Source: Fasciolopsis buskii
Taxonomy: Eukaryota; Platyhelminthes; Trematoda; Plagiorchiida; Fasciolidae
Reading direction: 5' to 3'
Assembly (NCBI GenBank): GCA_008360955.1
Contig: LUCM01003966.1
Coordinates: 9,286 to 73,285, forward strand
Length of the DNA stretch: 64,000 nt
Under the pieces are notes generated by a model. That model made no database searches, was not told where the DNA came from, and was given only the letters and a program-made list of their open reading frames with translations. Both the position numbers and the translations under genes were made by a program. Shown here piece by piece: positions 11,576-24,800 of this stretch (position 1 is the stretch's first letter; each line of letters opens with the position of its first letter).

Positions 11576-12363
11576 AGCATAGGCATGAATTGAGTTCCTC
11601 GTGATCACGACTATATTTTAGAACGATGAAGTGAATCTCTCTTGCTCATTTGTCAGTGAAAGACAATTCTACCGAGCTTCGTGATCGACTGGGTGAACCG
11701 TCAATTACAGATCAAGAAAGACAGATCATGGACCCAAGAATAGTGTCTGCTTTCTAATCTCAGCTACATAGATGGGATGTGCAGGACATAATTCCGGTCC
11801 AGTCGGGAACTGACTGAATGCTCACACCTAAATAGTCCGAGCCATTTAGGCGAGATACCTATTGAATCAAATCATGTTCCATTTTTAACGAAGGTTTTAA
11901 AACCTTTCTTGCAAACCGATGAAACCGCCTAACGAAATCAATCGTAGGAGTTTGCATAATTTGTCAGCCTGATTCCATGAATTCCATTAATTTTCAGGCT
12001 AACGCTTTCACCTTGGGATGTTGACATTCGCTTAAAGAGTTTGATTCGTTTGTTGTTTCTTTGTTTTCATTTCAAGTATGTGAATATTGTTATTCAACTC
12101 CGTGCACACATTCCGTTTGTCCCTGGGAGATGCTTGCCTGCCGACAAGCTTCAATCAAATAGTGTAAACCATCATCCACATACATGGACAATAGTGGGAT
12201 AGAATGGCAGAAGCATGGTGCATGTCCTGGTCACGGATGCTCACAGTCGTTTGAACAAATGTAGGATTATAACTGGAGAGACTAGGTACCTGTGCGAACG
12301 AGTGGTTGACAATGAAACCACCACAGAAATTGCAGGGTACTATCAACCTAAGAGTATAAAGCG
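11576..12363. other. Unannotated intergenic DNA
   Basis: No supported gene. See the rejected list for a YVDD-like string on the - strand near 12165. Confidence 0.4.
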
Positions 12364-13170
12364 GTCGAAAAGGGGCTGAACTTCAAACTAAGAGACGCTT
12401 CAACAGAAAATACCCTGCTGCGTTGGAACGCGCACTTAAATCTTCGAGCTTTCCATAGGACACAACAACCGAACTAAGGCAAATCATAGTCCACAACTTG
12501 CTTCATGCAGGACTCTGTCCCGAAGACAGAATACATCGGAAAGAAATTCATGCGGATCAAACAATAAACTCTCATGGCAACCACCAAAAACATCATGAAC
12601 AGGCATGCATCCAAACCTTATTCAAGGGAGTCAGAGCTCACTGCAGCACAGGAAGACCGAGAATGCAAAAAGAAACCTATCCCTTCAAGATGTTCAGGAA
12701 AAACGGATATCCAAGAAACTTCGCAAGACGAACAGTGCGCGCCATGAACAAGGAAATAATCAGAAGGGAACAGTCAACCACAAGGATCATTCTCCCATAG
12801 ACCAAAAATGTATCTGAAATAACCGCAAGACTACCGCAACCTCAAGGAATCACAGTTGCTCATAGACCGTCCCAAACTCTGAGAATACTCGAAAGAGCGA
12901 CTGAAAACGGAGGAGAGAACAAATGTCATTTACGGAGTCAAGTGCACGGACTGCAACAAGTGCTATATAGGTCAAACCGTGGGAAAAATGAATGCTCGAA
13001 TTTACGAGCACAAACTCGATAAAAGAAGACAAGACCCACTCTCTCTCATATCCGTCCACGAAGACCAAGAAGGACACAAATTCAATCTGGATAACTTTGA
13101 AATCTTGGATCATTCAACCATGAAGCACGCGATGAAGCTACTCGCAAGTAACAACGCATATTGCACGTAA
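12364..13170 (+). mobile_element. Penelope-like element remnant (RT edges plus GIY-YIG endonuclease)
   Basis: A VEKGLNFKLRDAS string at 12364 matches the first conserved RT block of Penelope-like elements (KGLNF). From about 12530 the frame gives IHRKEIHADQTIN, HGNHQKHHEQACIQTLF and FRKNGYPRNFARR, the thumb/linker region with its NGYP-x-F signature. After a frameshift comes VIYGVKCTDCNKCYIGQT (from 12925) then RIYEHK, a GIY-YIG nuclease with Cys residues as in canonical Penelope-like elements, ending in a stop at 13170. Most of the RT palm is missing, and there is a stop at 12798. Such elements copy themselves by target-primed reverse transcription. This copy cannot. Confidence 0.9.
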
Positions 13171-16100
13171 AATCTGACTTACAAAGCACGTTTTGGATCG
13201 GTTAGAACAGTCCGTAAACTTTGGGTAAGACCACACCATAGTACTCGTAGGGATGCACAAACTTTCAGTGCACCTACGAAGCAATACTAAAAGTCATAGA
13301 AACCTATCTGCGTCTAATGAAACACCTATTAATCTCAAATTGATGCTTGCAACTGCTGTTAAATCTCAGTTCACTGACCCCGAAAATCCTACCGGATAAG
13401 ACAGTTTAGCACGAGCATAAACTATATATCATGTGACATCCCGGTTTCGATGTCAAATTTACCTGGTTTGTTCAACAATTATGTAGTCCACCTACTCCTA
13501 TTTTTAAACGGTGCAAATTGTCTTACCTTAGCGGAACCAAGTTTGGTTCTATACGCATCGAAAAATCGATCCACCATAGGAAATAAAATATGCATAATTT
13601 TACTGTTCAACAACAGTGTAGTCCAAGTGGTGAATAATTTGTGGTTTGTAAAAATTTTCTTGAAACAAGTTAACCGGGATGCCCGAAAAGTCAATAATTT
13701 ATCAGTTAGCTCGACTATGCTATGCTGGTTGACAGCAAAACCTCACATACAAGCTACCTACCAACTGTGACACAGTGGTTGAGGTCATACGCTGCCTTGC
13801 AACTGCCACTGAAGACGTTAAACATTACTTGTGCTACAGTGACATCGCCCAATCACTCCCTGGTTCAAGAAATTGATTTTTTCCTTTAAAACAAACAGAT
13901 CTTGTTCTGGGAATTCTAATGGTTTTAGGCGGTCTTTACTTTCAAAAATATGAGGAGATATGTGGTATCACAGGACGACAATTTCTAGATTTCACTTAAA
14001 ATTGCAGTGAACAAACGAAATTGATAGCCGGGAAAATCAAGGAAATCCGAAGAATGATGGTGAGAAACAAAAGCATTATTCGGCCTTTATTGTTAATTGG
14101 GGTTTCAGTGAACGAGTCAATCTTGACATGAGTCGCTAAATTGAGAAATTACTAGACAACTTTGGAAATCCGTTGGTTTAATCTGAAAATAATATGCTAC
14201 GGTTTATTTCACCTGTCCTTGGATGGTCAAGCTGACCAACTCCATTTGGTAACTTTACGCGAGCGATGCCATGCTACCCGATTAGGAGTGGCATAGACCT
14301 CGGTCGTGCTTCTTGTTACCCTGGTAGACAGCAGTCGTTTTGTTGGATGAATAAACCTGTAAAATTGGTGCACTGAAACCAAGCAACCTTCGTGTGTCAG
14401 TTGTATAACACCAAATTCGTTCCCATTATTCGCCAGACAAGGTTTTAATTTCTAAATCGCATCAACATTTGGTTAGTTAATAAAATTAAAAATATAATCA
14501 ACTGATCGCGTACGTTAGTTTTGCTTCTGCTTTGTCTGCACTTGCCATGAAATGTTCACGTCTCCGGTTGGATGCAAATATTTCGTGAACATCAATTCGA
14601 GTTTATGCCGGTTAGCTAAATCCATACACCGTGTTCGGTAAATACATTTAACTGCGAAAAATGTGTTCACTGTCCATCTATATTATTATATTCCTTCTTA
14701 ATGGGACGATCTCATTCGGGCAGGTTTTGTCGAAACTGGTGTCCATTATTAGTGGGGATGCACTATCAGTGCAAAATTAATGTTAATTGGTTAAACAGTA
14801 GGTACATTTTGTCGCTTGTAAATAGGTAGATCACGTGATTTGATCTAATAAATGCGCAATCAAAATAACCGTAAATGGAAAGCATAAGACGAGCTGGATC
14901 ACGGTAAACTTGGAAGAACGGTTCATATCGAACTAAGGTTGTTTAATGACAACTCATTTACATGCGGTCAGACGCGAGGAGCCCACAATGACCATGCACG
15001 ATGTACAACTCTTTTCTGTGTTTGTGCAATAGCTGGTTTAGTTTGTCCGACAAAGGATACAGTAGAACGGTCAAACAGGCGAAATTCTGACATGCGTCGG
15101 ATATGGATTTCACTGGAGAACAGTCAAATCCACTGGAAACTTGCATTGAAAAAAGCCAGCCAAGCGTCAGCTGACTGCCAGCACTCGTGTCTATACTGTT
15201 TTATTATTTCAAACATTTACAAGAGATTTTCCGGAGAGTTACACAATCCCCTCGTTCCTGGATGTACGCGAGAAAGAATTTATACTGTGAATTCTTTGTG
15301 TTTGCTCGAAATAGTATGTATTTAGTCCTCAAATTGCCCTTTTGGGGGACAAAAGACAGTCCCCAAAAGCACCTGAATGAAACACGTTGGAAATGCTTTC
15401 GGGGCCATTTTCAGTCCCCGTCGAGGATTTTCAAAGAATCCAACTTCGTCGATGCCCCTGTGGCGAGCCCTAATAATGTGAATGGATGCGCTGTTGTAAC
15501 TAAATGGTGTATATCCTATCGAACGGTTGTAACACGTTGAGAACGAATCGCAAGCATCATCTGGCCGTCCCGCAATCATAAACGTCGAAGGTATCGTTTC
15601 CTTTTTCTATCATCCCTCATCTCTTGCGTGTCATCAGCTGAAAGCAATTCGGAAGCCTTCTCAAGGTATATTTGTAACTCAATAGCTCTACTTGAATTGT
15701 CAAAGGATGCCACGTGAAGTGAAAAGTTAACGTACCCATTATTCTGCGCCTTCTCATCTTGTTCAAGGGGCTATTTGGGAATTGAGGCATGCTCTGTTTC
15801 ATTAGCCTATCTGTCTTAGAACAAGTTCTCGTGGACCAATAGACCTCGTTCTGGGATACCAGCCAGGGGCCATAGACTATTGAATTGTCCTACGAAAATT
15901 CTATGGCTGCAAACATCTGTAGTTTAAAGAAAATTCACTGACGTAGTCAGCTGAAGTGTTTCTGTCACCCGACTGTAAATTATTAGGTAAGTCACAGTGT
16001 GACTTTTTTAAGGCATCAGGAATACTTTGCATTGGATGCTTCTGAAAACGACCGTGTTAATTTGTCCACAGAAGTAGATTCTCACACGTTTTAATTGAGT

Positions 16101-16439
16101 CGGAGTCATGAAAACGTCCTGTACAGTTGTCAATTATTTCAATTGATTTGTTATTCATTTATTCCACACTGTTGGGTTGCTTGGTGGTATACACGGCCCT
16201 GTGGACATTCAACAACCTCACGCCCAATCCGGGTGACCGGCACCCCATGAACTGGTGCCATATCAATATCTCACATCAGCATGCATGCTAGCGACCGCCG
16301 TTCCTTCAGTTACGCATAGAAATATCTACTCTACCAACACATGTCTACTGGTGACGGAGGCAACCCCATTTGACTCACATGCACGACTTAAAGGAAGAAG
16401 CTGAAAAGTTATCCGGCGATCTTAGATTACGGATATCAC
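13171..16439. other. Unannotated; hairpins at 13246 and 15339
   Basis: An 11-bp hairpin with a 2-base bulge (CGTAGG..TGCAC / GTGCA..CCTACG, 13246-13278) sits about 75 bases after the Penelope-like stop and may be part of its 3' region. A second hairpin with CTTTTGGGG/CCCCAAAAG arms lies at 15339-15369. Near 13775-13870 a weak A-box-like and GGTTCAAG pair could be a decayed SINE. The 117- and 128-codon frames at 14939-15540 have no recognisable motif. Confidence 0.35.
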
Positions 16440-17290
16440 CACAGTTGTGTCCGTATATGTTCGTTGAACCCGGAAGTAGCTGGGCCGCATAAATCGATGA
16501 GACGGTGCACCATCATTCTGTAATGATGATCTATGTAATCCAAGTAATAAGAAAACCACTTTGAGCTGGGCACTAAGTATGCGCACACCGGAAGACTAGA
16601 AAAATGTCGTAGCGTTCTTCAGGAAGAACATTTTTTATGTCAAATTACGACTGTCGGAATTCAGCAACTTTCCAATAATCACCATCATCATTGACTACAC
16701 TCAGACTGTCAAAAACGAGAGGTGGTCTCCGTCCCAGAAGTACCGTAAGCCAATAGGCTAACAACAGTTTCGTTGTACTCAAACACAACATGTGCATGTA
16801 ATCACATGGGAAAACCCTAACCATGTTATTGGGCAACTGGACAAACGGAGAAACACCGCTGTGATGTACCGGTTGTTGCTGTCCGAAAAATCCCGTATCG
16901 GTTCTAGTGTTTCCACTGTCACATATAAAACAAGCCGATTCTAATGGCTACTTCCATGCACAGTCTATTTAGAGCAGGACTAGAAACCACTATGATGCTT
17001 AATTTGTTCAACGAGTAGCTTGGCTGGAACACCAGCTATTACAGTGAATAACCGAAAATTGTATTTAACTCTTTGACGCCTCAACAATAGGCTTTCTCTT
17101 ATCAATGATTTCAGTTCGGTGATGAGATCCTGCAAACATCGATTCACGTCTCCCGATTTTCCCATCCCGCAATAATTCCCAACAAGGAATACGCTGGACT
17201 TTGATCTCATTAGTCGACCGAGAATTGGCCAAAGTTGCTTGGATGATCCAGTCTACAGTGACAGTCCAGCTATATGGAATTGCAGACCAA
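16440..17290 (-). mobile_element. CACTA/EnSpm-type DNA transposase relic
   Basis: Read on -, successive frames give LQFHIAGLSL then SSKQLWPILGRL, FLVGNYCGMGKSGDVNRC, ITELKSLI, VIAGVPAKLLVEQIKHHSGF, CSK-stop-TVHGS, VFPCDYMHMLCLSTTKLL, and KNVLPEERYDIFLVF. This order matches the animal 'transposase domain-containing' proteins of CACTA/EnSpm elements: DGLPLFKSS, WPIL, G-YCG-KP, DAPA-R-x(5)-K-H-GY-x-C-x-C, FPLDYMH-VCLGV and LP-x-Y-x-FL. Several stops and frameshifts break it, and no full DDE set can be followed. Terminal CACTA repeats were not found. SmTRC1 is the known schistosome relative, so this family is expected in flukes. Confidence 0.8.
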
Positions 17291-20200
17291 TCATGGGGTT
17301 TTCAACGGACTGCGCGGATTTCAGTGCTGGCCTCCAGACTGACATGTACATATACCCATCCGGACATTACTCATTTACGTGTACTGTGTTGCTAGCATGG
17401 GTCCAATGGTGAATGCTAGTGCAGCGGTCAAAAGATTTTCAGCAGCTTTCTAGTTTCTATAACTGGATGGCAGCTTTGCGAGTAACAGCCAAAAGAGGAT
17501 AATTTTGCTTGGGCATCAAGTACATATATTGACGTACTAAGTATTGTAAACTTTCAGCCTTCAGTTCACTGACTGTCTTTTGCGAATCTCCCTCTAGAGC
17601 AAAATGCGACATTTTAATGTGGTTACAATTTTTTTATCCATTATCGGGCCAAATGATGTAAAGTTCCCTTAAACATTGAAAAATCCGAATCGTTTTTATT
17701 GGTCCCCTCCATTTCATGCTCATGAGGATGAGTGACTCTTAAAAATTTATGTCCATTACTCGCAACTGTAGACATTGCCTGGTGTTTTCAAATGGCATAT
17801 CCAAAATAATTACTTCTTGCTCACGCTTATCGTTGCCTTCAGAACCCTAAACAAAACAATCATTTTTTTATTTTCTCATCGACAAAAAAACAGTGGTTCG
17901 AATAGCAACCGGTGCGATCGATGACACTGTCCCACAGATCTGCCAAAAGACATGGTATATTGATTCCCAACTAATGACATTACCATCATCGTGTAACTCA
18001 TTGACAGATGTCATTGCACGCGGGCTCCCAATGGCATTAATTAACATCTGACGAGCAAGACTATGATGTCTCCCGGGGCATCGTTCGAGAATAACCGTGA
18101 ATTAATCAAGGAGAATTCACTGTAACTGACTCCAATCGAGCGCTGTTATTATGTGTCCATCAAAACCTAGTATCCAGCCATAATCAAGACAAGAAACCCG
18201 TGCTACAACCGATGTGAAGAAAAGGTTCATTCACTGCGCCCGATAGAATTCGGTTGTATATCGGGAAGCACTTAAACAAGAGGAATGTGATATAGTTGGG
18301 GGTTGTGGCAATTCAGCAAAATCTAGACCTCGAAAACCTTGAAATAATTCCAACCAGACTGTCAAGCCTAACAGAGGAGCAGTTTGAATCACGTATAACG
18401 CTATACATTGATTGTGTAGAGAATAATACGTGGATTAATGGAATGCTATTTGAAAATCGTTCTTGCACAAAGAACTTAATTTCATTGATCATGACACTGG
18501 AATGAAGTAGTAACCTTTCAGAGATGATTTGTGGACGATTTGAAGGATGATGAGCTGCTTGGGTGGGATCTTTTGAGCAGTATGTAGCCAGGAGAAGAAA
18601 ATTCTTGTACAGTAACCATGCTGATACCTGATCATATTAGTATGCAAGTTGTGCACCAATCAGTAACAGTGAACTTACTTAGCCGCAACGCTGGTAATTA
18701 AAAAACGTGGAATTGAAATCCCAACGCAAACCTGTTACGGCCGACTCAACCGGCAGTTGGCCGGGACAGTATTCCTCGAGGGGTGAGAATGTGAGAATTT
18801 GAAAGGTAGATAAAAAGACCTTGTTACCCGGATCTCAGTAATTGTGAAGATCGACGTGGCAAACTTACTAGATAATAACACAAGATCGTCTAGCACCACA
18901 CTCAAAAATGTAGTGTTTAATCCGGGTTACGTATGAGATAAGCTCACGATAACAGGTGGAAAGCAACGGGATATCGACATGCTGAAATGGGACTATTGAT
19001 GTCAATGGAAACGCATGAGCACGTACATTTACAGCGATCCACAGGCGGAACAAAAAGTTGAAGGACGATGTTTGCTGATGGAAGGTAAGCAGAATTCGGA
19101 GACCGTGGTTTTCAACTTTTTGCGCCGTGCACAAATGAGGGAGACAGAACAACGAGGTCAAGATAAAGTTATTCGCGTCACAGTTCATTGGTCTTCGAAA
19201 CGTTCTTCCAAGCGGGTTTCGTCAGTACATTTACAACTGAAGGGTAAAAGAGAAGACAAAGTGGAACATGCGTTCGGATGATGGTTTAATTTTCGGTGAT
19301 ACGCTATAGGACAGCTAGTTCGGTAACCACAAGTAATATGATTCCAAGAGGTTGGGAAACAGCGAATCAAGATTCATCGTCCCAGTCATATTCGTGAACA
19401 TCAACGACAACAACATTCAAACCGGAACTGGTCCCAGCTGCCATGACCACAACAACGACAATAACACGAACACTAACTACAACTTCAAGATACGCACTTG
19501 TTGAACATGGAAAAAGTGACTCCTGTGACGATAAATAACTTTCCAACATTTGAGTGGCCTGCGATTGCGGATGAAGTATACGTACGAGAGTTCTTACTAT
19601 CCTAACAGTGACATGAAAATTAAACTTTAAAAACAAGTCTTTTCATTATTCTATTCACTTTTATTCTGCTTCATTATAAACTTGATCAAGCTGGGCAAAT
19701 TCACTATGGATTCTGAATTTAGATTAGCGTGCAGGTTTGCCTTTACCTTTTACTTTAGATATGCTTATTACAAATTATGGATGTTTTCGAGGAAAATATC
19801 TTAAAAGAATGATGGGACATTACTGTCCGTAATTTGTTGTTCCTATCTAGTCTCAGTCATGATGAAGTATTTACTAGACAGTATCTTTTTTGTCTACATT
19901 CCGCATTTGGCGCTCGTGAGTTTGGGAACACCAGAACTGCGTGAAGTATCTAGTATTGAGCCACCAACACAATTACTCTTTACTAGGTAAGCTAAATCAA
20001 TATATCGATTTCTTACCGAATCCTTCTCTCCGGGTGCTCCGATCTAACGATGCCACAGAAAGCAGCGGCCATTTATCTGTTGTTCATGTCGAAAGTAACC
20101 AACAGGTAGTGTATTAGAACACTGAGTGTCTGCGTTCAAACTCTAAGATATTGCTCTCTAGTGCAAAATCCATTACCAGCGTCTACGTTTACGTGGTAAT

Positions 20201-21041
20201 GTTTTCCCTTTCAGGGGTTTTCTAGGCAACGAGACTTTTCACCTACACAAATGACGTCACACAATAGAAAGAACAACTTAACTCAAATATCCTTTCGAGA
20301 ATGAACGATTCATCCTCATGGGACTGGTCTCATTATTGATTTCCAAAGCACTTATCAATACTGGCGGTATGTAGTTGAAACTCAGATTCCGTTATTATGT
20401 AAATAAGATAATCTAGAAGACTACTGGAACACATCAAACTGTAGCTTGGTGATCGTAAACCACATTTTGTTCAAGATCATAGAAGGACAAAGAGATGGAG
20501 TGGTAGACGGACAGACGCAAACCAACAAATGTGCTCAGATATGTTGATTTTTCATCCAGTTCCGATATTTGTTCTTATTTTTGCTTAATCCACCGGTGAT
20601 TCGTAACGACCACGTTCAGCACGATCCCTTCATTGTCCTTATCATTATTACATACATTCGCGTACAGACAGACAAACAGAAACAATTTACGGCTTGCATT
20701 TACGTTCTCGCTTGTGATACCTCAGTCTGTTTCTTCCTACATGAAATCATCAATATGCATTCATTTTCTCACAAGCTATTCACTCTTGAAGCCAAGCTAC
20801 TGTAACAATTAATGAAAACATTTTTACTGGACACTTGCTCATGACAAGCCTGTCTATCCAACACACATGCAAAAACGTGTATGGGTGCGCATAGCTGGAC
20901 TTGAACACAATCACAAAATCGCACACTCACTACCGTTCCACTCTGACGACCTCAGGATCAGGTGAGCGCATGAGAAAGAATCGTTGAAGTAAACAGGCAA
21001 ACAAAATGAGGGTGTCCAGCCAACGACTAAATGGAGTCATG
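17291..21041. other. Unannotated; a few weak exon-like frames
   Basis: A + frame at 18317-18505 reads LENLEIIPTRLSSLTEEQFE and has coding-like composition but no known motif. ATG 19015 opens MSTYIYSDPQAEQKVEGR up to a donor-like GGAAG|GTAAGC at 19084/19085, a possible first exon. Neither can be linked to other exons. Confidence 0.25.
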
Positions 21042-21050
21042 TATAAATAG
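21042..21050 (+). promoter_or_regulatory. TATA box of the LC8 gene at 21171
   Basis: TATAAATAG lies 121 bases upstream of the start codon, implying a transcription start near 21070-21075 and a 5' UTR of about 100 bases. No ATG intervenes in the strong context of the annotated start. This is inferred from spacing only. Confidence 0.55.
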
Positions 21051-21170
21051 AATCGACTGGCAATGTTCTGATCACACGGGTCTCAAACAACAGATACACG
21101 TCGCTCGGGTGCCAGAGTCCGAGACCAGCGGATTATCAGGACCAATAAATCACAATACCCGAAACAGAAT

Positions 21171-21653
21171 ATGAATGAGCACAAAGCAGTAATCAAAAAT
21201 GCTGACATGCCGGACGAAATGCAAAAAGAAGTGATCGAGTGTTGTGTTCAAGCGTTGGAGAAATTCAATATTGAAAAAGATGTAGCAGCCTATGTAAAGA
21301 AGCATTTCGACGCAAAGTTCAGTCCCACATGGCATTGTATCGTGGGTCGAAATTTTGGAAGGTGAGCTAGCTAGTTCTAGGTTTAGATATACACATTCCT
21401 GGCCTGTTCATTTTTCACTTAATAGACAAAAATGTATTCAGTAGCAGAAATTTCATATTGGAATAGAAATCATTACTACCAGTTAACCTATTGCATTCTC
21501 TGTTTTATTTATTCATTTACTTTTTGTGACAACATTCCTTTCCCTCTTGTTTCCCGTCTCTGTTCTCGTTTCAGCTACGTGACTCACGAAACTAAACATT
21601 TCATTTATTTGTACATAGGCCAAGTTGCCGTGTTGCTTTTCAAATCAGGTTAA
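21171..21653 (+). CDS. Dynein light chain, LC8/DYNLL type, two exons
   Basis: Exons 21171-21361 and 21575-21653 are joined across a 213-nt intron with donor AAG|GTGAGC and acceptor GTTTCAG|C. The split codon AG|C encodes Ser, giving an 89-residue protein, exactly the usual LC8 length. Exon 1 starts [18 protein letters not shown] and includes [15 protein letters not shown] and [12 protein letters not shown]. Exon 2 gives [16 protein letters not shown] and ends LLFKSG. The whole fold is covered: two helices, then five strands forming the dimer and the target-binding groove. Groove residues (Thr67, Phe73, Tyr75, Tyr77 in human numbering) and the Trp-His of the dimer interface are present. LC8 acts as a hub dimerising many partners, including dynein intermediate chain. 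Flukes carry many LC8 paralogs, some expressed in the tegument. No clear AATAAA was seen just downstream. Confidence 0.95.
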
Positions 21654-21734
21654 CTGTACACTCAGAAACAAACGGATTTTCATGCGCACCATATGCACTT
21701 TGTAACCTCTAGTTTTTTTCGTGACGTTTTCCCT

Positions 21735-21825
21735 GCAGTCTTTCACTTATTTATCCACTCATTACTCATTTGTTCACTCATCCACTTAATCAATCATTCA
21801 CTCATCCACTCACTTGTCAAAGGGA
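21735..21825. repeat. Degenerate TCAC/TCAT-rich simple repeat
   Basis: Imperfect repetition of CACTCATC / TTCACTCA-like units lies immediately downstream of the LC8 gene. No other signal is visible. Confidence 0.6.
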
Positions 21826-24800
21826 TAATTCAGTTGGGACAAACGCGTTATTAAAGACCAGATGGGGGTTAAAAAGTTACAAATGTCCCTCTAATAGAAC
21901 CGCCGTTGACGGGTGCATTATGGATTAAAAATTCTATCCAAAAGTATTCCAGTCACGTCATTTCTTTTGAGCTGAGACCTAACCGAACGGTGGACGGCTA
22001 ATTCCCGTTCCCTTTCAAACCTGCTTAACGGGAACAAAATTGGGTTGAAAAGTGTGAGAAGCCTAAGAAGCCCTGTTGTAGCTGTTTGCTTAGATAAAAA
22101 AATGGCTATGAAAAAATTTGCCCATCGAGTTGGTGTCAGGAAATTGTGGACCAAGTGTTACATGACTTTCCATAATAGTCTTAATCTCCTAGACATTTTC
22201 TTCCCATCATCACTTTGTCCTCACGCTTCCTGAGAAAGGATTTAATAACTGTTAGTGACTTATTGATCAGAGTAAGGGAACTGTGATCCACGCAGTCCAA
22301 TGTTGTAAGTGGTTTATGCTAACCGCTGACTCCTTGGTAGATCATCTCCATTACTACTATTGATTACTTGGGTAAGGTGACACGTTCAGTACCGAAGCCC
22401 AAAAAAAAGAAAAGGTTATACTACTTGAAATAGCTTTTTTCTTTTGTAACCAGAAGCATGCAGACAAGTATGACAGTTTTAGACCAGTCTCATCAACTAG
22501 AACTATGACGAGGATGTCAAACGACAATGCTGCAACGAAACTGGTTTGGCTATGTACAAAATGGTACTAAATAAATTACTGTCTGTGATTTGTCCTAAAG
22601 ATATGTATCCCCAACCCAACTGTTCACATGTCGGTATTCTAGTATATCTGGCGACACAAGTGAGAACCATCCTCTAGGTAAGCTAATGGGTATCATGTTT
22701 TCGATATTACTGTCGAAGCTGTTAATCAGACGGTGAGTGCTATACCCAAACATCTGATATATTCGAACACGGTATGCAAATACAAACACAGCATTTCAAG
22801 ATTTACGACCTAATCGATCATCCATAGCTAATCTTCTGCTCATTATCAAAAATCAAATTGGCAATCACTTGCGTCACATTTACTGGGAATCTTCAGGTAG
22901 GCGTTCCCAACGAGCTCCAAACAGTAGGCAAACTGAATACCATGGTTATTATGGCAAGCGATCAGAAGAGCTACCGCATAATGGCCAAACTCACGTACAT
23001 ATACTGAATGGCGTGTGAGATCCCCGAGAGGACATAAAGATTTCGGGCCACACAAAAGCGCACCTTCAGCATATTGGCAAAAACGCGAACCAGTTAGCCG
23101 TACACAGAGCCTCTTAACCTAGCAAGAATCAGAAACGAATGAGTTTCGCGGTGAATGGAAAACTGCGCACCAGTTATCATAAGGAACGGAGATTTATAAT
23201 GTTTAATAAAAATACAGATATGAGAACAAACGGATTTTTTGGTTATCTTAGGTTATATTTACCAAAATGGTTTCTCGATCGTAGCATCAGCTTAAACTCG
23301 CGCACGGGGACAGAGTCATTGGAATGACATACAAGCCAAAGTTCCAGGTGCTCTGGTATGTAAAATATAACCAACGGCACCTTGAATTAACACAATCTAA
23401 TATAAGGTCATGTTATCACACCAACGATATTCATCTAGCTTGTAGCGCATCAAGGGGGTTCGGGTTAGTGACGAATTTTTCTGAATTCCCACGAATTAAG
23501 GAAATTAATGAACCACTAGAAATAATAATAAGCACTGGCATGCTCAGTTCTAAGCGTAGGTAATTAAGCATTCCAAGGTGATATTATGTCACCTGATTGG
23601 GTGACCTCATGTCAACCAATCCAGTGAATGGTTTTCCTATTTCTTTATTTCTTTGTCTAACTGCTGCTGAACGGCTAGTTCACTTGTCTCTATATGTAAT
23701 ACAGCGAAGCTATAACGCATTGCAACACGTGACTCGGAGGCGTACTCCGCAAATTTCGCCAGAAAGATCGGTGCTTTGTGTAAAACTTTCCACTCACCCA
23801 AGGGACAGGATAGCTCCAAAGTTTATCACAAACAATCAGGCGATCCTATTCATAGGTTACTTCTAATATACGCTGTGCTGAGAACGTTAGGAGGTAAAAA
23901 TAGGTTAAACCAAAAGTTTCCGCCAAACTCACTGTAGTAGAAAACAGTAAACTTTACATGAAAGTGATTAGGGATCGCGATTTCTGACTGAGTTTAGCTT
24001 TTTGCTTGGGAGAACGGTTTAGACACTGATGCCACTCTGTTACCCGCCATCATGTGCCTGTGCAACAGTCCAGTGAAAGTTTTACCGAACAGCATCAAAA
24101 CAAAAACAAGATTAGAACCTAAACGCAGTAAGATTTCCGGGGGTATAGAATTCACAGAACTTCGGGCTGAAGATGAAACGGCTTAACAACTTTTATCATA
24201 AGTGATCGAAAAACCACCCACGTTTCTCGCATTCATACGAATATCTGTGCTGTGAGCTGTGCACAAACCCTTTGATTATTCGCCTTGGAAATGGCACCGC
24301 GATAACAGATTGTTCAAACTGTCCACTCCGGTAACCACAAAGTGCCTAATTCGTTCCAAGCTCGCGGAATTGATGTTTATTCACGAATAATTAAGATGGG
24401 TTCCACTACCTTTAATATCCGGCTTATCTGGACCAAATCAAAACCCCGTATTAATCACTATCATACGACGAAAGAATGGGAAAAGGGGAAATTACAGGTG
24501 ATTAACTAGTTCGGTTTTACTTGAAGTATTGTCGGGTTGACATTTTGATACTACACCTAGACAATTCTGACGGCACACCCAAATTAGATAGAGGTAACAA
24601 TAAGAATTAAACTCGAATCCACGTAAACGTTGTTGTACAACCACAGGTAAACGGTTTGGTTTACAATCAATCTAGTGATAACGTTCTGGACACATATAAT
24701 CATCCCAGGAGTTCTATTGAGGCTCAGTAAGTTAGCCCCGAAAGCAACTTTTACTTGGAAGTTTGAAAGCCTTTTTTCTTGTGGATAAAACCACTATAAT

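Noticed and set aside
12155..12346. YVDD-like string (YVDDGLHYLI) on the - strand, suggesting an inverted RT
   Set aside because: Flanking residues in all - frames do not match any RT block. A four-residue match in 64 kb is easily chance.
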